NCBI GenBank assembly: GCA_029262115.1
Contig: JAJCZZ010000020.1
Location: 1-64,000, forward strand
Length of the DNA: 64,000 bases
Direction of reading: 5' to 3'
DNA from: Gemmatimonadota bacterium
GTDB lineage: Bacteria > Gemmatimonadota > Gemmatimonadetes > Longimicrobiales > Gaopeijiaceae
Shown: one piece after another, positions 44,704 to 53,147 of the stretch
Layout of the letters: the number at the start of each line of letters is the position of its first letter
Numbering within the stretch: position 1 is the first letter of the stretch
Position numbers and translations under genes: made by a program
The notes under the pieces: generated by a model
The model's input: only the letters and a program-made list of their open reading frames with translations
What the model was told of the DNA's origin: nothing
Databases searched by the model: none

Positions 44704-44973
44704 ATGTCAGAGGACGCACACAAGGAATCGCCCTACTTCCTCATCTGGGGGGTCCTCTTCGCCCTGACCGTGGCCGAGGTCTTCTACGCCTTCATGGAAC
44801 TGCCACAATTCTGGCTCGCCTTCGGGCTCATTGTCATGGCGGTGTGGAAGGCGCTTCTGGTGGCGCTGTACTACATGCACCTCCGCTTCGAGCCCAGGCG
44901 CCTCTGGGTCCTGGCGGCGTCGCCTCTTCCCCTGGCGGTGATCCTGGTCGTCGTGGTCATCCAGGAGTTCTAG
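44704..44973 (+). CDS. coxD: cytochrome c oxidase subunit IV
   Basis: This 89-residue protein has three helices (FLIWGVLFALTVAEVFYAF, FWLAFGLIVMAVWKALLVAL and PLPLAVILVVVVI). YYMHLRFE is the signature of the short prokaryotic subunit IV (COX4_pro). It lies 10 bp after coxC, with a good ribosome binding site (GAGGAG) upstream. It is not catalytic and assists assembly. Confidence 0.87.
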   Translation: MSEDAHKESPYFLIWGVLFALTVAEVFYAFMELPQFWLAFGLIVMAVWKALLVALYYMHLRFEPRRLWVLAASPLPLAVILVVVVIQEF

Positions 44974-44979
44974 AAGGGC

Positions 44980-45198
44980 ATGTCGCTCATTCATTTCCAC
45001 CGCTTTCTCATCGGCACGGCCATCCTCTTCTGCGGAGGCTACGCCGCTCGGGAGTTCGCCGCCGCGTTCCGCGGTGCGGGTATGGGCGCGTTCGTGCTCG
45101 GCGCGGTGTTCGCTGTGCTGGGGGCCGGCCTTCTGGTCTATCTCGTCCACCTTCGCCGCTTCCTGGGGTACGATGAGGGGGAGATTTCCGCACGGTAA
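44980..45198 (+). CDS. small membrane protein of the oxidase operon
   Basis: The 72-residue protein has two hydrophobic helices: FLIGTAILFCGGYAAREFA (about 9-28) and GAFVLGAVFAVLGAGLLVYL (about 36-55). A charged tail ends YDEGEISAR. I do not know the family. Its position in a cox operon suggests a small oxidase-associated or assembly protein. It begins just after coxD. Confidence 0.6.
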   Translation: MSLIHFHRFLIGTAILFCGGYAAREFAAAFRGAGMGAFVLGAVFAVLGAGLLVYLVHLRRFLGYDEGEISAR

Positions 45199-45227
45199 CC
45201 TCGCGGCTTCGGTGGGACCTCCCGTCG

Positions 45228-45818
45228 GTGGCGGTCGTGGCGCTGCTGGTGGCGACGGCGGTCGTCTTCGTAGTCGCCTCACTCCGTATGCCCGACGTGC
45301 CGACCTTCGCCCCTACCGATCTTTCGGCGGAGGCGGGGGGGGAGGGGCTCGTGGGCCCCCGGACCTTCACCGTCGACGCCTCAGACCCCGACCGGTGGCG
45401 CTTCTTCGACTTCTCCCGGGGCACAGTGGTGGGGCGGCCGGGTCCGCTGGAGTGGGACTTGGCTTTCCGGCGCTTCCAGGTTGCGGTGAACGGCGGGCCA
45501 GGCTTCGCGGGCCAGGGAGGTCTGATGGAGCTGACGGGGGTCCCCTTCGATTCAGTGCGGGCAGTGCCGCGGGGCGGGTACGTGGGGTCGGTGGCGGCCG
45601 ACGACTCCCTCAACGCCGTCGTGGAGCGCTGGTATGATTATTCCTGGACCAGCCACGTTCTCACGCCTCGGCCCACGGTCTACGCCGTGCGCACCGCCGA
45701 CGGCCGCCACGGGAAGTTCCAGATCATCGGATACTATTGTGAGGGCGCGATCGCGGGATGTCTCACGTTTCGCTACGTCTATCAGGGAGGGGGAGGGACG
45801 GATGTCGCCGCGCGTTAG
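45228..45818 (+). CDS. HmuY-like heme-binding protein
   Basis: The 196-residue product has an N-terminal helix (VALLVATAVVFVVASLRM) and a beta-rich domain. The parts WDLAFRRFQVAVNGGPGFAG, WYDYSWTSHVLTPRPTVYAV and GKFQIIGYYCEGAIAGCLTF match the HmuY family of extracellular heme-binding proteins. The start is GTG 45228 or nearby; no ATG fits. HmuY proteins usually capture heme from outside the cell. Inside a cytochrome oxidase operon it may instead hold heme during assembly. Its C-terminus overlaps the SCO gene start. Confidence 0.7.
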   Translation: MAVVALLVATAVVFVVASLRMPDVPTFAPTDLSAEAGGEGLVGPRTFTVDASDPDRWRFFDFSRGTVVGRPGPLEWDLAFRRFQVAVNGGPGFAGQGGLMELTGVPFDSVRAVPRGGYVGSVAADDSLNAVVERWYDYSWTSHVLTPRPTVYAVRTADGRHGKFQIIGYYCEGAIAGCLTFRYVYQGGGGTDVAAR

Positions 45819-46464
45819 CGGGCACGGTCGGACGGCGGCGCGTTCCCGCGGGCCCTCGTGCCGGGCCGCATGGGGTGCGGTGGGCCTTGCCCTGGCTTGG
45901 GGCGGCGCCTCCTGCGAAGTGCCCAACGAGGCGTCGGGAGTCCATGGGACCCCTGTCCACCGGGAGGTCGGGGCGCCCCGGCTCGCCCTCATCGACACCG
46001 AGGGCCGCGCCTTCGACCTTCGGGAGGAGACCCACGGGCGGGTGACGCTCGTCTTCTTCGGCTACACGCATTGCCCCGACATCTGCCCGGTCCACATGGC
46101 CACCCTGAGTGCTGCCTATAGCGACGTCGAGCCCGAAGTCCGGGACCGGATCCGTGTGGTCTTCGTGTCAACGGATCCCGAGCGGGACACCCCTCAGCGC
46201 CTCCGAGCCTGGCTGGACGGATACCATCGCTCCTTCGTTGGTGCTCGCGGGGCTCTGGACGAGATCAACGGGGCTCTGGCCGGGCTCCAGCTCCCGGGAG
46301 TTGCGGTCATCCCTTCGGAGCACGGCGAGGGCGCGCCCAATATCGGGCACCCGTCCGCCATCGTGGCGTTCGGCCCCGACGGGCGGGCCCGCGTCCGCTA
46401 CCCTTTCGGCATGCGGAGGGCTGACTGGCTACGCGACCTCCCCCGCCTGGCCCGGGAGCGCTGA
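45802..46464 (+). CDS. SCO1/SenC family copper chaperone
   Basis: The 220-residue lipoprotein (lipobox GGASC) has the thioredoxin-like SCO fold. VTLVFFGYTHCPDICPVHMA contains the CxxxC copper-binding cysteines, and NIGHPSAIVAF includes the conserved histidine ligand. RVVFVSTDPERDTP is the family's middle signature. SCO proteins deliver copper to the CuA site of subunit II. The start ATG 45802 overlaps the HmuY-like gene's end. Confidence 0.88.
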   Translation: MSPRVSGHGRTAARSRGPSCRAAWGAVGLALAWGGASCEVPNEASGVHGTPVHREVGAPRLALIDTEGRAFDLREETHGRVTLVFFGYTHCPDICPVHMATLSAAYSDVEPEVRDRIRVVFVSTDPERDTPQRLRAWLDGYHRSFVGARGALDEINGALAGLQLPGVAVIPSEHGEGAPNIGHPSAIVAFGPDGRARVRYPFGMRRADWLRDLPRLARER

Positions 46465-46503
46465 CCTCCTGACATCCATCGTAGGCGCCTGAGGAGGCTC
46501 TCC

Positions 46504-47319
46504 ATGCAGTGGTGGTGCGTCGCCCGAACGGAGGCATGGAGCTGGCAGTGGCAGCCCTTGGTCGGAGTGTGGGTCGTGCTCGCTGTCCTGACCGTCGGTT
46601 ACCGGCGGCTCCGCCGCTCTGTCGAGGAAGAGGGCGGGGACGTAGGGCCGAGTTGGAGGCCTACGGCGTTCGGCGGCGGCCTCTTCCTGCTGTGGGTATC
46701 GCTCGACTGGCCGTTGGGGCCGCTGGGCGCGAGCTACTTTGCTAGCGTGCACATGGCCCAATATGTGGCCGTGGGGGTGGCAGCGCCGGCGCTCCTCCTC
46801 ATCGGCCTCCCCGACGGCGCCTTCCGACGGATCGAAACCCGCCCGCGGGTCCTGCGGATACTCGGGGCACTCACCCATCCCCTGGTGGCGTTCTCCCTGT
46901 TCAACGGGGTCATGACCGTAACCCACTGGCCGTCGGTGGTGGAGGTTCTCATGCGAAGCCAGATGGGCTCGTTTGGCCTCGATGTCTCGTGGCTGGTGGC
47001 CGGGCTGGTGTTCTGGTGGCCAGTGGTTGCCCCGGTGCCGGCTCGGACCGCTTTCTCGCCCCTGGCGAAGATCGGGTACCTGGCCCTGAACGCGTTCCTG
47101 ATCCGGCCCCCGTTCGCCATGATGGTCTTCAGCGCGGACCCCATCTACCGGATCTACGAACTCGCGCCTCCACCCGCGGGCGACGCCCTGGATGACCAAC
47201 AACTCGGCGGCGTGATCATGAAGATCGGCGTCGCCTGGGTCATGTTCGCCGGAGTGGTCGCGGTCTTCCTCCGCTGGGTGCGGACGGAGGCGGCGGCAGC
47301 GAAAGGGGGTGGAGGCTGA
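46504..47319 (+). CDS. ctaG: cytochrome c oxidase assembly protein CtaG (caa3 type)
   Basis: The 271-residue membrane protein has about seven helices. Its motifs match the Caa3_CtaG family: WVSLDWPLGPLGASYF and FASVHMAQYVAVGVAAPALL. NGVMTVTHWPSVVEVLM and IRPPFAMMVFSADPIYRIYE also fit. Conserved histidines in VHMAQY and THWP probably bind copper for CuB insertion. It ends the rightward cox operon and is convergent with the membrane protein gene at 47341. Confidence 0.85.
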   Translation: MQWWCVARTEAWSWQWQPLVGVWVVLAVLTVGYRRLRRSVEEEGGDVGPSWRPTAFGGGLFLLWVSLDWPLGPLGASYFASVHMAQYVAVGVAAPALLLIGLPDGAFRRIETRPRVLRILGALTHPLVAFSLFNGVMTVTHWPSVVEVLMRSQMGSFGLDVSWLVAGLVFWWPVVAPVPARTAFSPLAKIGYLALNAFLIRPPFAMMVFSADPIYRIYELAPPPAGDALDDQQLGGVIMKIGVAWVMFAGVVAVFLRWVRTEAAAAKGGGG

Positions 47320-47340
47320 ACCTCCGGCGCGGCTTAGCGC

Positions 47341-47871
47341 TCAGGTGTATTCGGTGTCCTCTGCCCGGTGAGCTGCCAAGAGGAACAGGCCCATGGCAAA
47401 GCCGGTCAGGACGTTGGCCAAGGAGATCCAGCCGAGGCCGATCTGGGCCACGGCTCCCTGCAAGATGGTCTGGTCGGCCAACAGGATCCCCATCTCCAGG
47501 ACGACGAAGACGATGAATGCCACGAGTCCCGGGTGCAGGGCAAGCGCATGCATCCTCTGTACCATGGCCGAGATGACGATCCCGAGAACGCCGAAGGTGA
47601 CGAGGTGAACCACCGTGAAGAGAGCCACCATCTCCATGCGAACCTCTGTCACGGTGGCGGGGTCGACGCCCTGGAAGAGGACGCTGCCGAGGAGGGACGG
47701 AGTGTAGAGCACCTCGTGGACCGCGGCGTCGACAACGGCCATGACCAGGGCCACAGTGGATCCGCCGATGGCCCCTCCATAGAAGGCGTCGTAGAGGAAA
47801 TCAGCCAGGGGTGACGCACCATCGCGAGGTGTCCGCCGACGGTCGACGGCAACGTCAACAGGGTCGTCCAC
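47341..47871 (-). CDS. four-helix membrane protein
   Basis: The 176-residue protein has four predicted helices: about residues 25-46 (AIGGSTVALVMAVVDAAVHE), 72-94 (MVALFTVVHLVTFGVLGIVI), 104-125 (LVAFIVFVVLEMGILLADQT) and 137-158 (ISLANVLTGFAMGLFLLAAH). I recognise no family. GTG 47871 is chosen because GAGGAGG lies 5 bases upstream. The longer open frame to 47994 is arginine-rich and lacks a site. The gene is leftward, between convergent ctaG and the heme operon's end. Confidence 0.65.
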   Translation of the reverse strand: MDDPVDVAVDRRRTPRDGASPLADFLYDAFYGGAIGGSTVALVMAVVDAAVHEVLYTPSLLGSVLFQGVDPATVTEVRMEMVALFTVVHLVTFGVLGIVISAMVQRMHALALHPGLVAFIVFVVLEMGILLADQTILQGAVAQIGLGWISLANVLTGFAMGLFLLAAHRAEDTEYT

Positions 47872-48086
47872 GCATGCCTCCTCGGCGCCGTGTCGGCGCC
47901 CACCGGGTCTGAAAGCCCAAAACACGGTACGTGTCGGTAGACCACCGGGCAAGTTCGAAGCGTTGTCCGGTGACGCGGCGCGTTTGACGGCCATGTCCAG
48001 CCACGCCGCTTCGTCGGATCGGTGTCGCCCCTGAGACTGCGCCGGCGGAGGCGCTGAAGGCGGAGTGTGGTCGGCGCACGACGGTC

Positions 48087-49121
48087 CTACGTAGCCGACC
48101 TCTCGTGGACCCAGTCGACCAGGAACGCAACCTGATCGGGATCGGTGGTCCGGTGGATGCCGTGGCCCAGGTTGAAGACGTGGGCCGCCGCGGCCGCCCC
48201 CTCGGACAGCACCCGGTCGATGGCCGAGCCCAGCGTGGCGCGATCGGCAAAGAGGTAGGACGGGTCCAGGTTGCCCTGCAACACCGTGGCGGTGCCCAGA
48301 CGGTCCACCGCTAGGGACAGGGGCACCGTCCAGTCCACAGCCAGGACATCCGCACCGACGCGGGCGGCCTCTTCCAGGAGGTGATTGCCGCCGTTGGCGA
48401 AGTAGATCACGGGACGGTCCACCTCGGCCTTGATGTCAGCCACCACCCGCTGGAGCAGAGGTAACACGCGGCGCCGGTAGGTCCCGGCGTCGAGTAGCCC
48501 CACCCACGAGTCGAAGAGCATGACGGCGTCTGCGCCCGACCGTGCCTGTGCCGTCAGATAGCGGGCCATGGAGGTACCCAGGAGTTCCAGCAGGTGGGCG
48601 GCGGCCTCGGGTTCCGCCCGGAGGAAGGACCGGGCCTCCATGAAATCCTTCGACCCCCCCCCTTCCACCAAATAGCAGAACAGCGTGAAGGGGGCCCCGG
48701 CAAAGCCGATGACCGCCCGATCGTGGGAGAGCTCAGACCGTACCAGGGAAATGGCCTCGGTCACGAAAGGCACGTGCTCTTCCGCGTCCAGTGGCCGGAG
48801 GGTGCGGGCCTGCGACGGCGACCGCACCGGATCGTCGATGACCGGGCCGGGGGCGAAACGCAGCGATACGCCCATCCCCTCGAGGGGTGTCATGATGTCG
48901 CTGAAGATGATGGCGGCGTCCAGGTCGAACCGCTCCATGGGTTGGAGCGTGATGCGAGCGGCCAGCTCCGGCGTCTTGGTGGCCGTCAGGAAGTCCACCT
49001 TCCGGCGGAGCGCCCGATACTCCGGGAGGTAGCGACCGGCCTGGCGCATGATCCACACGGGTGTGGGGTGGCCGCGCTCCCCCCGAGCGGCGCGTTCGAA
49101 GAGGGTGAGGCCGTCAGGCAT
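48087..49121 (-). CDS. hemE: uroporphyrinogen decarboxylase
   Basis: The 344-residue enzyme removes four carboxyl groups from uroporphyrinogen III to give coproporphyrinogen III. MRQAGRYLPEYR is the N-terminal signature, IIFSDIMTPLEGMG includes the substrate-binding aspartate, FAGAPFTLFCYLVEGGGSKD is the second signature and FNLGHGIHRTTDPDQV the C-terminal one. ATG 49121 overlaps the hemL stop by eight bases. It is the last gene of the heme operon. Confidence 0.93.
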   Translation of the reverse strand: MPDGLTLFERAARGERGHPTPVWIMRQAGRYLPEYRALRRKVDFLTATKTPELAARITLQPMERFDLDAAIIFSDIMTPLEGMGVSLRFAPGPVIDDPVRSPSQARTLRPLDAEEHVPFVTEAISLVRSELSHDRAVIGFAGAPFTLFCYLVEGGGSKDFMEARSFLRAEPEAAAHLLELLGTSMARYLTAQARSGADAVMLFDSWVGLLDAGTYRRRVLPLLQRVVADIKAEVDRPVIYFANGGNHLLEEAARVGADVLAVDWTVPLSLAVDRLGTATVLQGNLDPSYLFADRATLGSAIDRVLSEGAAAAAHVFNLGHGIHRTTDPDQVAFLVDWVHERSAT

Positions 49122-50475
49122 CCGAGACTTCCCGGCGGCGGAGCACGGCTTCCGCGGTCTCGAGGGTGCGCGTGACGTCATCCCGAGTATGGGCCAGGGA
49201 CCAGAACCACGCCTCGTAACCGCTGGGAGGGAGGTGGATGCCCGCGCTCAGCATCCCGTGGAAGAACCCAGAAAAACCAGGCTCGGAAGCCGCCGCCGCG
49301 GCTGCGGTGGTCCAGTCGACCACAGGATCCTCGGAGAAGAAGAGCGATCCCATGCCCCCGGCGCGGTTCCACTGGAGCGGAACGCCGAGGCGGCGGGTCA
49401 GGTCGGCGAAGCCGTCGTCGAACAGCCGCCCCAGCGTCTCCAGGTGGTCGTGGATGGACGGGTCGTCGCGGAGCGTGCGCAGCGTGGCCAGCCCCGCCGC
49501 CACCGCCATAGGGTTGCCCGACAGCGTTCCGGCCTGATAGACCGGCCCGTCGGGCGCGATGTGGCGCATCAAGTCGGCGCGCCCGCCGTAGGCGCCTACG
49601 GGAAGCCCACCCCCGATGACCTTGCCCAGCGTCACGAGATCGGCCTGGACTCCATACCGCCCCTGGGCTCCCTCGGGCCCGACGCGGAAGCCCGTCATGA
49701 CCTCGTCGAAGATCAGGAGCGCGCCGTGGCGAGAGCAGCGCTCGCGCAACCCCTCGAGGAAACCGGGCGCTGGTGGGATGCATCCCATGTTGCCCGCCAC
49801 CGGTTCCACGATGATGGCGGCGATCCGTCCGTCGTGGGCGCCGAAGAGGGCGTCCACCGTCTCCAGGTCATTGTACTCCGCCACCAGCGAAGTCCGGGCC
49901 GTCTCACCGGGTACGCCCGGACTTGAGGGTACGCCGAGGGTGGCGGCACCCGAGCCGGCCTCGACCAGGAAAGCGTCTGCGTGGCCGTGGTATCCGCCGC
50001 GGAACTTGACGACGCAGTCGCGCCCCGTGGCCGCCCGTGCCAGGCGCAGCGCGCTCATGGTGGCCTCGGTGCCGGAGTTGACCATGCGAACCACCTCCAG
50101 ACCCGGTACCATCTGCACCATCATCTCGGCCAACTCCACCTCTCCTTCCGTGGGCGTGCCGAACGACGTGCCCCGTGCCAGCGCGTGGGCCAGGGCCTCG
50201 CGCACGGCCGGGTGGTCGTGTCCCAGGACCATGACGCCCCACGAGCCGATGTAGTCCAGGTACTCGTGGCCGTCCACGTCCATGAGTCGCGCACCCCGCG
50301 CGCTCCGGATGAAGCGGGGGGTGCCGCCGACGCTCTTGAAGGCGCGCACGGGGCTGTTGACCCCGCCGGGCAGGACCCGACGGGCCCTCCGGAAGAGAGC
50401 CTCGCTTGTGGGGGTATCCCTGGGCGCGGAAGTGGGGTGGTCGGCCATGGTGGTGCCGTGTGGGGTGGAGGACAT
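49114..50475 (-). CDS. hemL: glutamate-1-semialdehyde 2,1-aminomutase
   Basis: This PLP enzyme of about 453 residues converts glutamate-1-semialdehyde to 5-aminolevulinate. It starts RARRVLPGGVNSPVRAFKSV after a short variable lead. LRLARAATGRDCVVKFRGGY, LIFDEVMTGFRV and TLGKVIGGGLPVGAYGG follow, the last with the PLP lysine. Two close ATGs exist (50475 and 50448). I take 50475, just after hemD, but 50448 gives the better-conserved N-terminus length. It forms part of the C5 route with hemA. Confidence 0.9.
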   Translation of the reverse strand: MSSTPHGTTMADHPTSAPRDTPTSEALFRRARRVLPGGVNSPVRAFKSVGGTPRFIRSARGARLMDVDGHEYLDYIGSWGVMVLGHDHPAVREALAHALARGTSFGTPTEGEVELAEMMVQMVPGLEVVRMVNSGTEATMSALRLARAATGRDCVVKFRGGYHGHADAFLVEAGSGAATLGVPSSPGVPGETARTSLVAEYNDLETVDALFGAHDGRIAAIIVEPVAGNMGCIPPAPGFLEGLRERCSRHGALLIFDEVMTGFRVGPEGAQGRYGVQADLVTLGKVIGGGLPVGAYGGRADLMRHIAPDGPVYQAGTLSGNPMAVAAGLATLRTLRDDPSIHDHLETLGRLFDDGFADLTRRLGVPLQWNRAGGMGSLFFSEDPVVDWTTAAAAAASEPGFSGFFHGMLSAGIHLPPSGYEAWFWSLAHTRDDVTRTLETAEAVLRRREVSDA

Positions 50476-50482
50476 GCAAGTT

Positions 50483-51241
50483 CTACGAGGCGGGGAAGAG
50501 GGAGGCACACGCCTCCACGAGAGCCACCAAGGAGCTGTCGGCGGCCACAACGGGATCGGCGACGCCGGCCCGCCGCAGCGCGGCGGAGGTGGTGGGGCCG
50601 ATGGCAACGCAGGGAGAGCCCTGAAGCGCTGCACCAAGATCGTGGTCCAGCGCGGCAGCCAGCGAAGCCACGGCCGATGGGCTGGCGAAGGTCACGGCGT
50701 CCACGCCCCGGGCCAGGTCGGCGTGCACCCGGACCGCGTCGGGTGGGGTGGCCACCGTGCGGTAGGCTTCGACGCGGTGGACCCGAGCGCCGGCCCTGGC
50801 CAGCCCCTCCTCGAGGGTTCCGGCGGCGCCCGATGCGGCGGGAAAGAGCACCCGCGCGCCGGCCAGTTGCCGACTCCGTGCCAGGGCCTCGACCACCCCC
50901 GCCGCGCCGTGTCCGTCGCCGACCGTGTCCACGGACCACCCCCGGCTCCGGGCCGCCTCCGCGGTGGCGGCGCCAACGGCGGCCACGGCGGGGCGGTCGG
51001 GTGGCGCCTCCAACCGGTCGGCGACGGCGTAGACGCCCCGGGCGCTTGTGACCACCACCCAATCCCAGGTGGACAGGTCCGCCAGCGCCCGCTCCAGTGG
51101 GGCTCCGTCGGCGGGCCCTTCGAAGGCCATGGTGGGCCAGACGAGCACCGTGGCGCCGACGCGCTCCAGCCCCGCTACCAGCGGGTCGGCCGCCTGGCCG
51201 TCCCGGGTGGTAGCCACCACCCGCCCGTCCAACCGCTTCAC
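50483..51241 (-). CDS. hemD: uroporphyrinogen-III synthase
   Basis: The 252-residue protein has the two-lobed HemD layout: LDGRVVATTRDGQAADPLVA, DWVVVTSARGVYAVADRLE, ARVLFPAASGAAGTLEEGLA, VDAVTFASPSAVASLAAAL and VAIGPTTSAALRRAGV. HemD sequences diverge widely, so identification rests on these and on its position between hemC and hemL. It closes hydroxymethylbilane with D-ring inversion. The GTG 51241 start overlaps the hemC stop (GTGA). Confidence 0.88.
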   Translation of the reverse strand: MKRLDGRVVATTRDGQAADPLVAGLERVGATVLVWPTMAFEGPADGAPLERALADLSTWDWVVVTSARGVYAVADRLEAPPDRPAVAAVGAATAEAARSRGWSVDTVGDGHGAAGVVEALARSRQLAGARVLFPAASGAAGTLEEGLARAGARVHRVEAYRTVATPPDAVRVHADLARGVDAVTFASPSAVASLAAALDHDLGAALQGSPCVAIGPTTSAALRRAGVADPVVAADSSLVALVEACASLFPAS

Positions 51242-52179
51242 GCGCTACCGCCCAGCCGCTCCGGCGGCCGACCCGCCCACGGCACGTGGGCCAGGGAGTC
51301 GAGGCCCAACTCCGCCAGGAGTGCCTCCGCCACGGCCACGCCCAGCGCTTCCTCGTCGTTGGCCTCCCGGAGCTTGTGGACCCGGACCACACCCTGGTCC
51401 AGGGCCACCGCGGCTTCCAGCGTCAGGCCATACCCGCCGAAGGTGGCCAGGGCTCCCACCGGGGCCTGGCACCCGGCTTCGAGGCGCCGGAGGCAGGCCC
51501 GCTCCGCCGTCACCCGCTTCCGGGTGGGAAGGTGGTCCAGGCGTCCGACCAGGTCGGACATGGGCGCGTCGTCTTCGCGGATCTGAAGGGCCAGGGCGCC
51601 CTGGGCGGCGGCCGGGAGCATGATGTCGGTGGACAGCAACTCGGTGATGGCGCCGTCCAGGCCGAGCCGCCTGAGACCCGCCGCGGCCAGGACAACCGCA
51701 TCGAAACGTCCTTCCTCCACTGCATCCAGACGGGTCGGTACGTTGCCTCTCAGATCCCGGATGTCCAGGTCGGGGCGGGCCTCGGCCAAAAACCGCTGCC
51801 TGCGCACGCTGGCCGTGCCCACCGACGAGCCCGCCGGCAGGGCACACAGGTCGCCCAGGGCGCTGACCAGCGCGTCGCGCGGATCCTCACGCACCGGGAT
51901 GGCGCCCAGGGCGAGTCCGGCGGGAAGGCGCGTCGCCAGGTCCTTGCACGAATGCACGGCAACGTCGACCTGACCCTCCAGGAGGGCGTCTTCCAACTCC
52001 TTCGTGAAGAACGACTGGCCCACCGCGGGCCCCAGGGGCACATCGGTGATGCGGTCGCCCGTGGTGCGGATCTCCACCAGCTCCACAGTCGCGCCGTGGG
52101 TTTCGAGGGCGGCGGCCATGGCCCGGGATTGGACCAGCGCCAGCCGCGACCCTCGGGTGCCGAGTCGGAGCCTGGTCAT
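51238..52179 (-). CDS. hemC: hydroxymethylbilane synthase
   Basis: The 313-residue enzyme polymerises four porphobilinogens. LRLGTRGSRLALVQSRAMA opens the protein, VHSCKDLATRLP is the substrate region, and LEAGCQAPVGA holds the dipyrromethane-anchoring cysteine. The end is typical. ATG 52179 overlaps the hemB stop (ATGA); an in-frame ATG 12 bases earlier lies inside hemB and is less likely. Confidence 0.94.
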   Translation of the reverse strand: MTRLRLGTRGSRLALVQSRAMAAALETHGATVELVEIRTTGDRITDVPLGPAVGQSFFTKELEDALLEGQVDVAVHSCKDLATRLPAGLALGAIPVREDPRDALVSALGDLCALPAGSSVGTASVRRQRFLAEARPDLDIRDLRGNVPTRLDAVEEGRFDAVVLAAAGLRRLGLDGAITELLSTDIMLPAAAQGALALQIREDDAPMSDLVGRLDHLPTRKRVTAERACLRRLEAGCQAPVGALATFGGYGLTLEAAVALDQGVVRVHKLREANDEEALGVAVAEALLAELGLDSLAHVPWAGRPPERLGGSA

Positions 52180-53147
52180 GAGCCCAGCCACCTGGCGGCG
52201 TCCTCGGCGTGGTACGTGATGATCACGTCCGCGCCGGCCCGGCGGAATCCGGTGAGCGTCTCCAGGACTACCAGGCGTTCGTCGATCCAGCCGCTGGCGG
52301 CCGCTGCCTTCACCACGCTGTACTCCCCGCTGACGTTGTAGACCGCCAGGGGCATGTCAGGAAAGGCGTCGCGGGTGGCCCGGACCACGTCCAGGTACGC
52401 CAGTCCAGGTTTGACCATCAGCAGGTCGGCGCCTTGGGCCACGTCCTCGGCGTGCTCGCGCATGGCCTCGCGTACGTTGGCGGGGTCTACCTGGTGAAGA
52501 CGGCGGTCGCCGAAGCGCGGGGCGCCCCCGGCCGCATCGCGAAACGGCCCGTAGTACGCCGACGCGTACTTGACCGAGTAGGCCAGGATGCCCGTCTCCG
52601 TGAGCCCGGCGGCGTCCAGCCCCGTGCGGATGGCAGCCACCATGCCGTCCACTGCGGCCGAAGGGGCTACGAGGTCCGCTCCCGCCTTCGCGAGGGACAC
52701 GGCGGTCGCCGCAAGACGTGCGCACGTGTCCCGGTGCCGCAGGGCGCCGCCGTTGTCCAGGAGCCCGCAGTGCCCGTGGTCCGTGTATTCGCACAGACAG
52801 ACGTCGGTGGCCACAACGCCGTCGTATCCCGCGGCCTTCAAGGCCCCGACACCACGCTGAGCAACGCCGTGCTCGGCGGACGCCTGGCTCCCCCATTCGT
52901 CCTTCTCGGCGGGGATCCCAAACAGAAGGAGGCCCCCCAGGCCGGCGTCGTTGGCGCGCTCGGCGACCGTACCCAGCGCGTCCACGGGCCAGCGGTGCAC
53001 CCCGGGCATCGACGGCACCTCGGAAGGGGTGTCCTCCACTTCAGTAACGAACACGGGCCACACCAACTGCGACGGGTGCAGCCTCGTCTCCCTCACCAGG
53101 GCGCGGAGCGCCGGCGTGCGTCGCAGACGGCGGAGATCTCGGGTCAT
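52176..53147 (-). CDS. hemB: porphobilinogen synthase (5-aminolevulinate dehydratase)
   Basis: The 323-residue enzyme joins two 5-aminolevulinates. VCLCEYTDHGHCG carries the zinc-type cysteines, so this is a Zn-dependent form. LAYSVKYASAYYGPF and DLLMVKPGLAYLDVV have the two Schiff-base lysines. The start ATG 53147 overlaps the hemY stop (ATGA). Nothing is missing. Confidence 0.95.
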   Translation of the reverse strand: MTRDLRRLRRTPALRALVRETRLHPSQLVWPVFVTEVEDTPSEVPSMPGVHRWPVDALGTVAERANDAGLGGLLLFGIPAEKDEWGSQASAEHGVAQRGVGALKAAGYDGVVATDVCLCEYTDHGHCGLLDNGGALRHRDTCARLAATAVSLAKAGADLVAPSAAVDGMVAAIRTGLDAAGLTETGILAYSVKYASAYYGPFRDAAGGAPRFGDRRLHQVDPANVREAMREHAEDVAQGADLLMVKPGLAYLDVVRATRDAFPDMPLAVYNVSGEYSVVKAAAASGWIDERLVVLETLTGFRRAGADVIITYHAEDAARWLGS

